64,000 bases of DNA from Pelorhabdus rhamnosifermentans (GCF_018835585.1 NZ_JAHGVE010000003.1:62001-126000); one strand, 5' to 3'. Numbered from the stretch's first letter, positions 51,758 through 60,579 are shown. Program-made: numbers and translations. Notes: generated by a model not told the origin, from the letters alone.

Positions 51758-52924
51758 ATGACAAGAAGTGGGATTAAATTTGTGGGGTTGGCAATTTGCT
51801 TGGCTATATTTACCGGAGCTCTTGCTGGTTGTGGTTCAACAGCAGATTCAAAGGATATAAAAATTGGTGGTGTTTTTGAATTAACAGGTGGGGTTGCTTC
51901 TTATGGACAGTCGGCGGTTAACGGTGCAAAGCTTGCCTTTAAACAAGTAAACGCTAGTGGTGGCGTTTTAGGTAAGAAAATTAATTTTATTATTGCGGAT
52001 AATAAATCAGAACCTTCAGAATCTGCGAATGCCGTAACTAAATTGATTACACAAGATAAAGTCGCTGCAATTATGGGGGCAGTCGCGAGTTCAAATACTC
52101 TGGCTGCTGTTCAAATTGCGACAGACAATAAAATTCCTCTGTTGACTCCAACGTCAACAAATCCTAAAGTAACTGTGGATGATAATGGTACAGTCAAAGA
52201 TTATATTTTCCGTTCCTGCTTTATTGATCCTTTTCAAGGAACCGTTATGGCAAATTTTGCTACAAAGACTTTGAAAGCAAAAACGGCTGTTATATATGTA
52301 GATAATAGCTCAGACTATTCGAAGGGGCTGGCCCAGTTTTTCGAAGAGAATTTTGTGAAAAGTGGCGGACAGGTGCTGTCAAAAGAAGCTTTTTTACAAA
52401 AGGATCAGGATTTTAAGGCGACGTTAACGAAAATTAAATCAGTAAATCCGGAAGTAATCTATGTACCTGGTTATTATGAAGAAGTCGGTAAAATTGTCAA
52501 GCAAGCACGAGAACTCGGTATTACTGTACCTATGCTTGGTGGAGATGGGTGGGACTCACCGAAATTGGCTGAAATTGCGGGTAAAGAAGTGCTAAATAAC
52601 AGCTATTTCAGTAACCATTATTCAACAGAAGATAAAGATCCTAAAGTTACGCAGTTTGTTGAAGATTATAAGGCTGAATACAATCAAACGCCTGATGCCC
52701 TTGCTGCTCTTGGCTATGATGGTGCCATGATGCTGGTTGATGCAATCAAACGGGCTGGTAGTGCAGAACCAGCGAAAATTAAAGATGCTTTAGCACAAAC
52801 AAAAGATTTACAGCTAGTTACGGGACTGATCAGTCTCGATGCAAATCACAATCCAATAAAAAGTGCTGTTATTATTGAATTGAAGAATGGCATACAAACC
52901 TTTAAAGAAAAAATTAATCCTTAA
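51758..52924 (+). CDS. Branched-chain amino acid-type ABC binding lipoprotein (LivJ-like)
   Basis: A 388-residue periplasmic-binding protein of type I. The lipobox LAGC follows a hydrophobic segment. The mature part starts IKIGGVFELTGGVASYGQSAVNGAKLAFKQVNASGGVLGKKINFIIADNKSEP, a clear LivJ/receptor-family-ligand-binding signature, and continues AAIMGAVASSNTLAAVQIA and PLLTPTSTNPKVT. Ligands in this family are Leu/Ile/Val, other amino acids, amides or aromatic acids. AAGGAGGAG precedes the ATG and a consensus promoter stands upstream. No LivHMGF permease/ATPase genes follow: it is an orphan subunit ended by strong terminators. Confidence 0.92.
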   Translation: MTRSGIKFVGLAICLAIFTGALAGCGSTADSKDIKIGGVFELTGGVASYGQSAVNGAKLAFKQVNASGGVLGKKINFIIADNKSEPSESANAVTKLITQDKVAAIMGAVASSNTLAAVQIATDNKIPLLTPTSTNPKVTVDDNGTVKDYIFRSCFIDPFQGTVMANFATKTLKAKTAVIYVDNSSDYSKGLAQFFEENFVKSGGQVLSKEAFLQKDQDFKATLTKIKSVNPEVIYVPGYYEEVGKIVKQARELGITVPMLGGDGWDSPKLAEIAGKEVLNNSYFSNHYSTEDKDPKVTQFVEDYKAEYNQTPDALAALGYDGAMMLVDAIKRAGSAEPAKIKDALAQTKDLQLVTGLISLDANHNPIKSAVIIELKNGIQTFKEKINP

Positions 52925-52992
52925 TCATAACCCATGAATACGAAAAGCTAGCAACTTACGCAAGGACAGATAAAATGTTCCTGCGTTTTTCG

Positions 52993-53040
52993 AAAGGAGC
53001 CATGATTTCGCAGATTGCGTAAATCATGGCTCCTTTTCTT
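52993..53040 (+). terminator. Long terminator after the LivJ-type gene
   Basis: A 20-bp stem, 52993-53012 with 53016-53036, one bulged T and a 3-nt loop, ends in TTTTCTT. A smaller hairpin at about 52962-52990 with GCGTTTTT precedes it, so two stops lie in series. Confidence 0.85.
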
Positions 53041-53127
53041 GTAAGGAAATTATGACAAATATTTGTTTTAGTATGGACCGAACTTTTAGGCGGTATGGAC
53101 ATATCTTTCTTAGCGGGAGAATAAAAA

Positions 53128-53196
53128 ATGAATAAAATATTGTTGTTAGTAGTAAATAATATTGGTTTGCCGATTTATCTGAGGCGAACCCTTTAA
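53128..53196 (+). CDS. Possible 22-residue small protein
   Basis: ATG 53128 follows GCGGGAGAATAAAAA with good spacing and opens a short hydrophobic frame, MNKILLLVVNNIGLPIYLRR plus two residues. It may be a leader peptide for the gene at 53310 or chance. No family recognised. Confidence 0.25.
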   Translation: MNKILLLVVNNIGLPIYLRRTL

Positions 53197-53234
53197 AGTA
53201 CATAAATAGCATTTATTTTGAATATAGTTAGAAT

Positions 53235-53282
53235 GCAAGTAGCCCCTGGTTAACGTTATAAAGTTGACTAGGGGCTACTTGC
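53235..53282 (+). promoter_or_regulatory. 20-bp hairpin directly before the ribosome site of the next gene
   Basis: Bases 53235-53254 pair with 53263-53282, two G-T wobbles and an 8-nt loop. No T run follows, and the ribosome site GGGGGGAG begins 16 nt later. It can be an mRNA stabiliser or a translational control element rather than a terminator. Confidence 0.5.
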
Positions 53283-53309
53283 TTGAGAATATTATCAGGG
53301 GGGAGTTTT

Positions 53310-53558
53310 ATGGACACCTTCAGCTTGAACATGAACACACATGAATTACTCAAAGAAGCTGAGCATTCTACTCTTGGTCACCCGTCAGCTTCGATAGCGG
53401 GTAACATCACAGCCTTATTTGCTATGCTAGTATTAAGAGATATTCTTGCCTATGAAGCTGCTACAGATCCAATTGCAAATCTTACTAACATTATTTCAAT
53501 CTCAAACAGTATTGCCTACTTAAATGGCAGTATAAAGACGATAGGACCGAAAAAGTAA
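53310..53558 (+). CDS. Small protein of unknown function, 82 residues
   Basis: The frame opens MDTFSLNMNTHELLKEAEHSTLGHPSASIAGNITALFAMLVLRDILAYEAATDP and ends in IKTIGPKK. GGGGGGAG stands 5 nt before ATG 53310, one of the strongest ribosome sites in the window, so it is very likely translated. A moderately hydrophobic helix (GNITALFAMLVLRDIL) is visible but no membrane anchor or motif. I recognise no family. It lies between an orphan binding protein and the FapA gene, 294 bp upstream of the latter; that gap shows only broken short frames. Confidence 0.6.
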   Translation: MDTFSLNMNTHELLKEAEHSTLGHPSASIAGNITALFAMLVLRDILAYEAATDPIANLTNIISISNSIAYLNGSIKTIGPKK

Positions 53559-53852
53559 CGATAGTATTTATAAAAATATTAAAACAAAAAAGTGGAAAGC
53601 CCTACTAAAGTCTTATTAATAAATGTTTTATTTAATACGATAAATTAATGCGGGAGTATGTATTTGTAGAAGAACATGATAAGGAGCTAGTGAAGACACC
53701 CACATTGTAAATCAGTTTATTGAGGTTTTGTTTAAAAATGGGGTGAAGGGAAAAGTTTGGGTATTGAAATGGCAGCAGATGAACTGCTTTTAAAATAAGA
53801 ATTGATGCAAAATTAGTTAGCTTGTTGAAAAATGAGGCAAGGCGATGATCTC

Positions 53853-55874
53853 ATGGACAAAAGAATTTTCGCGACGAAGAAGGATGGACGGTATCAAATC
53901 ACAGTAACGGATGTCGGCGTTTATCTCAGTGTTTGGCCGTCGGTCAATGGTGGAACATCCGTATCAATAACCGCCGTTATCAAAGATCTGACTGATCGTA
54001 ATCTCGTTGATTTTGATAGAGATTTTATCTCCGAAGTAATCAGGGAAGCCGTTGGTACACCTGTTCTACTTATCAATGTGTTGCCAAAGAAGGATGGACG
54101 GTATCAAATCACAGTGACGGATAGCGGGGTTTATCTTAGTGTTTGGCCGTCGGCCAATGGTGGAGCATCCGTATCAAAAACCGCTGTTATTAAAGATCTG
54201 ACTGATCGCAATCTTGCTGATTTTGATAGAGATTTTATTTCCGAAGTAATCAGGGAGGCTCTTGGTACACCTGTTTTACTTATTAATGTGTTGCCATCGA
54301 AAGATGGCCGATATCAAATTACTGCAATGGATGCCGGCATTTATCTTAGTGTTTGGCCACCAGTCAACAGTGGTTCATCCGTATCGAAAGCCGTTGTTAT
54401 TGAAGACTTGACTAACCAAAAATTGACTGATTTTGATAGTGAGCTTATCTCTAGCGTGATTAGGGAAGCTACAGGTACACCCGTGCTAGTCATAGACTCG
54501 GGGCCGTCAATTCAGCCAGCACAGAGTATTCGCGTTAAGGTGGATATCAATCGCTTAGAAGCTAGCATAGATCTCAATATACTTCCAGATGCTCCTACGG
54601 CTACAGTTTCACAGCTTTTAGACGAGTTAAAAGCTGTGGGTGTAGTTTATGGCATTGACGAGCAGGCTCTTGAGACACTTTCAAAACTACGTCTGGCAAC
54701 AAATTTTATTTGTGCTCGAGGTGTTCTTGCATGCAATGGTGACAACGCTTACCTGAAATATTATGTTGATCCCGACAGACAAGGTCGTCCAGATGAACTG
54801 GAAGATGGGCGGGTTGATTTCAAAGAGATCAATAGCTTTCTTTGCGTAGAGAAAGAGCAAATTTTAGTGGAGAAAATTTCTCCAACTGCAGGGATCCCCG
54901 GAATGGATGTATATGGTGAGCCACTTCCTGCTCTGCCGGGTAAAGACAAACGTCTGCCCGCAGGTAAAAATGTAATTGTTGTCGATGATCGTCGCCTTTA
55001 TGCCGCCATTGACGGACATTTACACATATTTCTTGATAAGCGCATCAATGTAATACCGGTAATTGTAATTGATGGTGATGTTGACTACAATACGGGAAAC
55101 ATTGATTTTAAAGGTAGTGTAATTGTACGGGGTACAGTGCAACCTAACTTTTGCGTCAAGGCGGGTGGCAATGTTGAAGTAAGCGGCGCTATTTGTGGTG
55201 GTACTGTAGAAGCCAATAGTATTATTGTCAGGCAGGGAATGAACCGTGGCATTATCAAAGCGCGTGAACGTCTTGTGATTAACTTTATAGAAAACGCGAC
55301 TGTATATGCTGATGAGGACGTTATTGTTAGTGATGTTATTATGAACAGCCAAGTTTTTGCAGGCAGTAGGGTTATTATAGAGGGACGGCGCGGACTTGTT
55401 CTCGGCGGACGAATATCAGCAGGGGAGCTAATCCGCAGCGTTACTGTGGGGAATAAATTAGGTGTTGCCACAGAGCTTGAAGTTTCACTTAAACCGTTTC
55501 TTAAGGATGAATTGATCGAGCTTCGTCAGCAAATCAAGAAAGACGAGAGGTTATATACGGAAATGGAGCTGTCAATAACGTACTTTCGTAACCAAGGGGT
55601 TGACAACTTTTCTGCTGAAAAAAAGGAACGTTATAAAAAGAATGAAGCTGAATTCAATACTCTGCTAAACAGGATAGAAGAAACACGGCAACGTATAATG
55701 AATATTGAATCTATTATTTATTCTCTTAAGCCAGGTAGAATTCGCGTCTCCGGTTCTATTTATCCAGGTACAAAAATATCGATAGGATCCTCTGTGAAAA
55801 ATATCCAAGATGTACTGCAATATGTCTCGCTTTATGTCCAGCAAGGAGAGATTAAGTTTAGTTCGTTACGTTAA
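53853..55874 (+). CDS. FapA-family (DUF342) protein with three N-terminal repeats
   Basis: A 673-residue protein. Residues 10-219 are three tandem 70-residue units, each starting KDGRYQIT and holding YLSVWP, VI(K/E)DLT and SxVIREAxGTPVL. The FapA core follows: ARGVLACNGDNAYLKYY, PTAGIPGMDVYGEPLPALPGKD, then the right-handed beta-helix with GDVDYNTGNIDFKGSVIVRGTVQPN and many GxVxxxxIxxx turns, and a coiled coil near 545-610 before the closing strand. FapA proteins are linked to flagellar placement in vibrios; in anaerobes the role is unclear. ATG 53853 follows AAGGCGATGATCTC; the longer frame is rejected. Monocistronic, 140 bp before a TrmB gene. Confidence 0.88.
   Translation: MDKRIFATKKDGRYQITVTDVGVYLSVWPSVNGGTSVSITAVIKDLTDRNLVDFDRDFISEVIREAVGTPVLLINVLPKKDGRYQITVTDSGVYLSVWPSANGGASVSKTAVIKDLTDRNLADFDRDFISEVIREALGTPVLLINVLPSKDGRYQITAMDAGIYLSVWPPVNSGSSVSKAVVIEDLTNQKLTDFDSELISSVIREATGTPVLVIDSGPSIQPAQSIRVKVDINRLEASIDLNILPDAPTATVSQLLDELKAVGVVYGIDEQALETLSKLRLATNFICARGVLACNGDNAYLKYYVDPDRQGRPDELEDGRVDFKEINSFLCVEKEQILVEKISPTAGIPGMDVYGEPLPALPGKDKRLPAGKNVIVVDDRRLYAAIDGHLHIFLDKRINVIPVIVIDGDVDYNTGNIDFKGSVIVRGTVQPNFCVKAGGNVEVSGAICGGTVEANSIIVRQGMNRGIIKARERLVINFIENATVYADEDVIVSDVIMNSQVFAGSRVIIEGRRGLVLGGRISAGELIRSVTVGNKLGVATELEVSLKPFLKDELIELRQQIKKDERLYTEMELSITYFRNQGVDNFSAEKKERYKKNEAEFNTLLNRIEETRQRIMNIESIIYSLKPGRIRVSGSIYPGTKISIGSSVKNIQDVLQYVSLYVQQGEIKFSSLR
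53880..54509 (+). repeat. Three tandem 210-bp repeats in the FapA gene
   Basis: Units 53880-54089, 54090-54299 and 54300-54509. Units one and two are close to identical in DNA, unit three is more divergent, so the newest duplication is of the first two. Confidence 0.93.
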
Positions 55875-55952
55875 TTCCCATCTTTTTTTCAAGTCATTCT
55901 TACAGATTTAAAATTGGACGGTACTAGGAAAAGCTTAAATTTAGAAAGTCAA

Positions 55953-55981
55953 TTGACAATTTTCTTTAACTGAATTATAGT
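55953..55981 (+). promoter_or_regulatory. Promoter of the TrmB-azlCD unit
   Basis: TTGACA (55953-55958), 17 nt, TATAGT (55976-55981); predicted start near 55988, 25 nt before the ATG. Confidence 0.75.
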
Positions 55982-56012
55982 AGTTATAACAATAACACCT
56001 ACAGGAGAATTC

Positions 56013-56822
56013 ATGGAACAAATATTGATTGAAATACAAAAAATTGGGTTTTCTCAATATGAATCTAAGGCTTATATCTCACTTTTGAAGCATTCACCTG
56101 TTACTGGATATGAACTTAGCAAACGCTCAGGAGTCCCGCGGTCGATGATTTATGAAGTGATTAATAAATTAAATGACAAGGGAGCTATTTATATCATTCC
56201 TACTGATCCGATTAAATACTCTCCTGTACCTGCTGAAAAATTTCTGGCGAGGATTCGAACAAATATTGATACTACCTTGGATTTTTTGGAAACCTCATTA
56301 AAAGATTTGGAACAAGTGAGAGAAGTGGACGTTGTTTCACATATTAACGGTTACAAACTAGTCATGGATGAAATGTTAAGTATTATTGATGGAGCAAAGA
56401 ATGAATTATGGGTATCTGTTTGGAATCCTCAGGCTTCATTTTTAGTACGAAATGTACAAGAAGCGGAAAATCGCGATGTGAAAGTCTTATCCATGGTTTT
56501 TGGTGACGAGAGTTGTGAATTAGGTGCCACTTTTCACCATGACTACATGACAGCAGAGGTTGTTAAAGAACGGATTGGCGGCAAGTTGACTACTGTGGCT
56601 CGTGATAAAGAGGAAGCAATTATTGCTAATTTTGTGAATGGGGAAGCTTCATGGGCTGTAAAAACACAAGACCCGGCATTAGTATTAATTGCAACTGAAT
56701 TTATTCGGCATGATATTATGATCGAAGCGATTACTCGTCATTTTGGTCCAGGAAAATTAGATGAACTGTGGCGGAATAATCCGATTTTACGTTATGTCGT
56801 TGAAGGTAAGCAGTCCGAATAA
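56013..56822 (+). CDS. TrmB-family transcriptional regulator
   Basis: A 269-residue protein. The N-terminal winged HTH is IGFSQYESKAYISLLKHSPVTGYELSKRSGVPRSMIYEVINKLNDKGAIYIIPTDPIKYSPVPAEKFL, a typical TrmB start, followed by a coiled-coil linker and a C-terminal TrmB-type sensor domain resembling a phospholipase D fold (LWVSVWNPQASFLVRNVQEAENRDVKVLSMVFGDE). TrmB proteins in archaea sense sugars. AGGAG lies 5 nt before the ATG. Its stop codon sits inside an 11-bp hairpin and azlC follows after 71 bp, so it probably regulates the exporter that shares its transcript. Confidence 0.88.
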   Translation: MEQILIEIQKIGFSQYESKAYISLLKHSPVTGYELSKRSGVPRSMIYEVINKLNDKGAIYIIPTDPIKYSPVPAEKFLARIRTNIDTTLDFLETSLKDLEQVREVDVVSHINGYKLVMDEMLSIIDGAKNELWVSVWNPQASFLVRNVQEAENRDVKVLSMVFGDESCELGATFHHDYMTAEVVKERIGGKLTTVARDKEEAIIANFVNGEASWAVKTQDPALVLIATEFIRHDIMIEAITRHFGPGKLDELWRNNPILRYVVEGKQSE

Positions 56823-56836
56823 CAGGGACTGCTTAC
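56806..56836 (+). terminator. Hairpin overlapping the TrmB stop codon
   Basis: GTAAGCAGTCC (56806-56816) pairs with GGACTGCTTAC (56826-56836) and is followed only by TTT. It may be a weak attenuator between the regulator and azlCD. Confidence 0.5.
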
Positions 56837-56893
56837 TTTAAAACTTATTTCTAGTAGTTGTTGAACTAACTTCTAACAATGGAGGCAAACAAA

Positions 56894-57601
56894 GTGAATC
56901 AAGTTTCAGAAAAAGAAAATTTCTTTCAGGGAGTTAAAGCTGCTATGCCGATTGCAGTGGGCTATATTCCCATTGCAATTGCCTTTGGACTATTGTCAAA
57001 ATCGGTAGGCATTCCTAGTTATGTAAGCTTTTCTATGTCTCTGTTGATTTATGCGGGAGCAAGCCAATTTATTGGAATCAATTTGATTGTTTTAGGCGCT
57101 TCTTGGTGGGAAATAGTCGTGACTACTTTTATTTTAAATCTACGTCACTTTCTCATGACGGCAACACTATCGCAAAAGTTGGAAAAGCGAGCATCAAGAA
57201 AATGGCGAATGTTATTATCTTTTGGTATTACTGATGAAACGTTTTCTGTAAGTTCGTTTCAAAGTCAGGAAATCTTACCTAGATACTTCTCATTGGGCCT
57301 GAATACGATGGCCTTTGTTGCATGGAATGTTGGAACTTGGTTGGGACTTTTCTGTGCCAGTGGATTACCTGATACAGTGAAAAGCAGTATGGGCATTGCT
57401 TTGTATGTTATGTTTATTGGACTATTAATTCCCCAGGTAAAAAAATCAAAGTCAGCGCTAGTTGTTTCTATATTGGCTATTATCATTAATTCTCTGAGTA
57501 GTTGGCTGTCTTTAGGAGGCACTGGCTGGGGCATTATTATTGCGACGATATTCAGCGCTGCTATCGGAGCAAAATTTTTTACAAGGGAGGAATCAGAGTG
57601 A
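56894..57601 (+). CDS. azlC: AzlC-family branched-chain amino acid exporter subunit
   Basis: A 235-residue membrane protein with about seven to eight helices. FFQGVKAAMPIAVGYIPIAIAFGLLSKSVGIP is the AzlC start, followed by YAGASQFIGINLIVLGASWWEIVVTTFILNLRHFLMTATLS, its signature. With AzlD it exports Leu/Ile/Val analogues or other amino acids. GTG 56894 is preferred since GGAGG lies 8 nt before it. Its last codons overlap the azlD start (GTGA), so translation is coupled. A TrmB gene precedes it in place of the Lrp-type regulator seen in Bacillus. Confidence 0.92.
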   Translation: MNQVSEKENFFQGVKAAMPIAVGYIPIAIAFGLLSKSVGIPSYVSFSMSLLIYAGASQFIGINLIVLGASWWEIVVTTFILNLRHFLMTATLSQKLEKRASRKWRMLLSFGITDETFSVSSFQSQEILPRYFSLGLNTMAFVAWNVGTWLGLFCASGLPDTVKSSMGIALYVMFIGLLIPQVKKSKSALVVSILAIIINSLSSWLSLGGTGWGIIIATIFSAAIGAKFFTREESE

Positions 57602-57906
57602 ATTTAATTTATCTTGTTTTTGCTATGGCTCTAGTCACTTATATACCGCGCATGTTGCCTATGGTTTTATTACAGAATGTTCATTTACCTATCTATGTAA
57701 AACAATTTATGAAATTAATTCCTTACGCGGCGTTGGGAGCACTTATTTTTCCTGGTATACTTACTTCAACAGGGGCAAACCATATGGAGCCGGCAATTGT
57801 TGGATGTAGTATGGCTATTCTATTGGCTTGGCTAGAGACGAATCTTATTATCGTAGTCGTTGGGGGAATATCAGGTGCGTTGGTTATGAATGTGTTTTTT
57901 TTATAA
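57598..57906 (+). CDS. azlD: AzlD-family exporter subunit
   Basis: A 102-residue membrane protein with about four helices: LIYLVFAMALVTYIPRMLPMVLL is the AzlD signature, then FMKLIPYAALGALIFPGIL and a late VVVGGISGALVMNVFFL. The GTG at 57598 overlaps the azlC stop as GTGA and follows GGGAGG by 7 nt. It is the small partner needed by AzlC. The pair is complete. A 14-bp palindrome (CAAGAGCGCTCTTG, 57938-57951) lies 32 bp after the stop. Confidence 0.92.
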   Translation: MNLIYLVFAMALVTYIPRMLPMVLLQNVHLPIYVKQFMKLIPYAALGALIFPGILTSTGANHMEPAIVGCSMAILLAWLETNLIIVVVGGISGALVMNVFFL

Positions 57907-57937
57907 AATCATTAATTATTTAGGGAGATCATTTTTG

Positions 57938-57951
57938 CAAGAGCGCTCTTG
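57938..57951. repeat. 14-bp palindrome between convergent azlD and acyltransferase
   Basis: CAAGAGCGCTCTTG is a perfect self-complementary sequence with no loop, preceded by ATTTTTG. It could be part of a terminator for either gene. Confidence 0.4.
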
Positions 57952-57984
57952 ATTAGTTATATAGTTTCGTAAAACAGCAAGTTT

Positions 57985-59223
57985 CTAACTATTTTTGCTT
58001 GTATTTGTTTTGAAATTGTTGCTGCCGTGGATTTTTCGATGAGCAATATCTAATAGGGGTTTTTCGATAAAATGCCAAGAAAGTGAAGCGAGCATATACG
58101 TAAGCATAACGACTATTCCCATCACTTCGATCCAAGTCGGGAAATCTTTGATTGGCATTGGCTTATGATCCGGTGCTGCAATTGCCATCACCAGCATCAT
58201 AATGAGAAAATGCCAAATATAAATACCAAACGAGATTTTAGCCGTATAGCGCGAAAATCGATTATCTAAAATGTACCCCACTATCTTGCTGTAGGGCACT
58301 ACCGTTAATACAGCACCAATACTCAAGGCCAGGGCAGGATAATAATATGGCTGGTTCTGCCAGCTAAAACCAAAATCCGGGGTGGTCTTTTGTGTCCACA
58401 GGATGGTTATAAAACCCACTAAGCCACCAATAGCAAAAAGATCAAAAAAATAAAATTTAGCTAATCTTTCTCGTAATGCTGGATTTTTACCCAACCACAC
58501 CATAAAACCAGCTGCAAAGATCCCCATCATATAGTGGGCAAAGAAACCTATCGGATTATAATTGGGCATCCAGTACTTGGCTCCACCGACAGCACCATAC
58601 TGCCAGCCCCGATTGATATCATCGGGCTGACAAAGAGTCTGAATTAGACTATTGAGCACAAGAATCAAAGCTAATACTCCGAGCCAGTAACAGAGTGCCG
58701 TGGTAAAGCTGCGCCGCTTGCTGAGCCAAAACAGACCTCCCATAAAAATCGGCAGCAACAAATAGGAGAAAACTTCAAGACTAATTGACCATAAGGGTCC
58801 ATTGAGAGCAGGGACAGGGAAAAAAGTCGTATAGTGAAACCCTGCAGTAAAAGTAAGCCCAGTAATATAGCGTAAGAGTCTCGATGGAGACTCAGGTAAA
58901 AGAAATATTTCCAAAAGCAAAGAAAGCGTCAATACTAGATAAAATCCCGGTATAATCCGTGCTGCCCGTCGGATAGTATAGTCCTTCAAACCAGGCATGG
59001 ATTGATTATCCAAATACTGTTTCCAAAAAGGATAGGAAAGCAATGTACCACTTAGCACAAAAAAAACACTTACTCCAGCTGGGGCGGTAATCCAAAATAC
59101 TCTTTGTACTCCTGCTAAAAATTCATTCGGCGCAAGCACTCCTAAGCGTTGTACTGCATGATGAAAAACCACCAATAAACAAGCAATGGCTCTTACTCCA
59201 TCTAATCCTAAAAATCTTGACAT
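57985..59223 (-). CDS. Membrane acyltransferase (acyltransferase 3 / OafA family)
   Basis: About 412 residues with ten or so helices. The N-terminal signature LGLDGVRAIACLLVVFHHAVQ includes the catalytic-region His, RRAARIIPGFYLVLTLSLLLEIFLL is the conserved RxxR motif, and the late FGIYIWHFLIMMLV is typical. These enzymes transfer acetyl or other acyl groups to sugars of surface polysaccharide or to antibiotics. ATG 59223 has GGGGGTGG 8 nt upstream; a GTG at 59268 adds 15 residues with a poor site. It is alone, convergent with azlD, so its acceptor cannot be inferred from neighbours. Confidence 0.9.
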   Translation of the reverse strand: MSRFLGLDGVRAIACLLVVFHHAVQRLGVLAPNEFLAGVQRVFWITAPAGVSVFFVLSGTLLSYPFWKQYLDNQSMPGLKDYTIRRAARIIPGFYLVLTLSLLLEIFLLPESPSRLLRYITGLTFTAGFHYTTFFPVPALNGPLWSISLEVFSYLLLPIFMGGLFWLSKRRSFTTALCYWLGVLALILVLNSLIQTLCQPDDINRGWQYGAVGGAKYWMPNYNPIGFFAHYMMGIFAAGFMVWLGKNPALRERLAKFYFFDLFAIGGLVGFITILWTQKTTPDFGFSWQNQPYYYPALALSIGAVLTVVPYSKIVGYILDNRFSRYTAKISFGIYIWHFLIMMLVMAIAAPDHKPMPIKDFPTWIEVMGIVVMLTYMLASLSWHFIEKPLLDIAHRKIHGSNNFKTNTSKNS

Positions 59224-59767
59224 ATCGCAGGCCACCCCCGTGTTATTTTTTTTTAGTAAATTTGTCACGCATTCATTGGAAAATATGCTGCCCGGAAGAA
59301 TTCGGTGTTAACAATACTACTTATTGTTTGCCTACTTGCACTTATTGCAAGATACATACCAATACACAATAAAGCCATCCAAAGTATCTGAAAAGCCAAA
59401 TAATTAACCGGAAAACATTCTATATTTTCCTAAAATGTTTTTTCCCATAAGATATGTATTGGTGTGTATTATTCTTTGTATTACAAAGTGCTCAGATAAA
59501 ATCTTAGCACTGGCAACGAAAAGATTCGGGTAAGTGGACGCATTAGCAGGCGTATTTGACAAATATAGAAATATTTTTTATAATCATATTATCTGATAAA
59601 AAAGTTAATAAGCGACTATATAGGATTATCCATATTTTTATGAAGTATTTACTTATTGGTATACCGGTATTCCCTTGACGGGTAAAGTATTTTGCAAGGA
59701 ACGATTAATGAGCTTTGGTTAAAATAAAGCTTGCTATTTTCCGAATATAAGAAATACGGGAGAACGA
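59224..59767. other. 544-bp regulatory stretch between divergent acyltransferase and GntR genes
   Basis: No gene. It holds a 15-bp inverted pair: ATACATACCAATACA (59352-59366) and TGTATTGGTGTGTAT (59455-59469), 14 of 15 complementary, 88 bp apart. Near the GntR gene lies GGTATACC (59658-59665), the core of a FadR-type GntR operator, and TTGACG (59675-59680) without a good -10. Confidence 0.6.
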
Positions 59768-60499
59768 ATGAATAATTTTTTTGTAGAAAAACCATTAAAG
59801 AAGTTTGCTGAAGATTCGTCTGATGCTCTTTATATGCAAATTGTCAGTCGCATACAGCAGCTTATGCGTGAAGGTCATTTAAAGGAAGGCGATAAATTAC
59901 CTTCTGAGAGGGAATTGGCTGAAATGTTTGCTGTCAGTCGTGTGCCTGTAAGGGAAGCTTTAAAAGTATTGGAATTTTTAGGCGCTATTCAGCACAGACG
60001 CGGTGAAGGCGTGTTTGTAAAAAAAATTGAAATGAAACGAATTTTGCATACCCTTGATTTTCTTATGACCGATCCGGCTGATCAACTGATGAATTTGTTT
60101 GAAGCGCGTGAAGCTTTTGAAATTCAGGCTGTCCGATTAGCTGCCGAACGAAGGACTGAGGCTGATATTGAAGCGATACAGGAAGTCTTGCTAGAAATGA
60201 AATTTCTAATTTCCAATGGAAAGCCAGTTTATGATGTGTCAACGAAATTTCATACGGCTGTCATTGCGGCTGCGCACAATGAAATTATTAGTGAGGTCAA
60301 TGAATTTTTATCGGATTTGCTGACTTATTCACGGCAAAAATCATTAAGTGATGTTACTAGGCATAACGAATCTTTACAATATCACCAGCTCATTTTACAG
60401 CATATTGTTGAAAAAGATGCACAAGCGGCAGTTGCTGCTATGCAAGAACATTTAAACAATGCTAAGATTGCGATTCAAAGAATAATTCGTTCTGAGTAA
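59768..60499 (+). CDS. GntR-family regulator, FadR subfamily (FCD domain)
   Basis: A 243-residue regulator. The N-terminal winged HTH is YMQIVSRIQQLMREGHLKEGDKLPSERELAEMFAVSRVPVREALKVLEFLGAIQHRRGEGVFV; the all-helical FCD domain follows with LMNLFEAREAFEIQAVRLAAERRTEADI and metal/ligand His residues in FHTAVIAAAHN and YHQLILQHI. FCD regulators sense organic or amino acids. GGGAGA precedes the ATG. GGTATACC occurs both 103 bp upstream of it and between it and dcuC, so it probably controls itself and the operon downstream. Confidence 0.92.
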   Translation: MNNFFVEKPLKKFAEDSSDALYMQIVSRIQQLMREGHLKEGDKLPSERELAEMFAVSRVPVREALKVLEFLGAIQHRRGEGVFVKKIEMKRILHTLDFLMTDPADQLMNLFEAREAFEIQAVRLAAERRTEADIEAIQEVLLEMKFLISNGKPVYDVSTKFHTAVIAAAHNEIISEVNEFLSDLLTYSRQKSLSDVTRHNESLQYHQLILQHIVEKDAQAAVAAMQEHLNNAKIAIQRIIRSE

Positions 60500-60579
60500 A
60501 AATCTTTTTGCGATGCAGGTTAGTTGAAACTTTGCGGTGCAGTTCATGTATGAAGTGTAAATTTAATGAGATACTTAGT

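Noticed and set aside
53640-53800. Frameshifted gene remnant between the small protein and FapA
   Set aside because: Two short frames give weakly protein-like text, but neither matches a family I know and neither has a convincing start.
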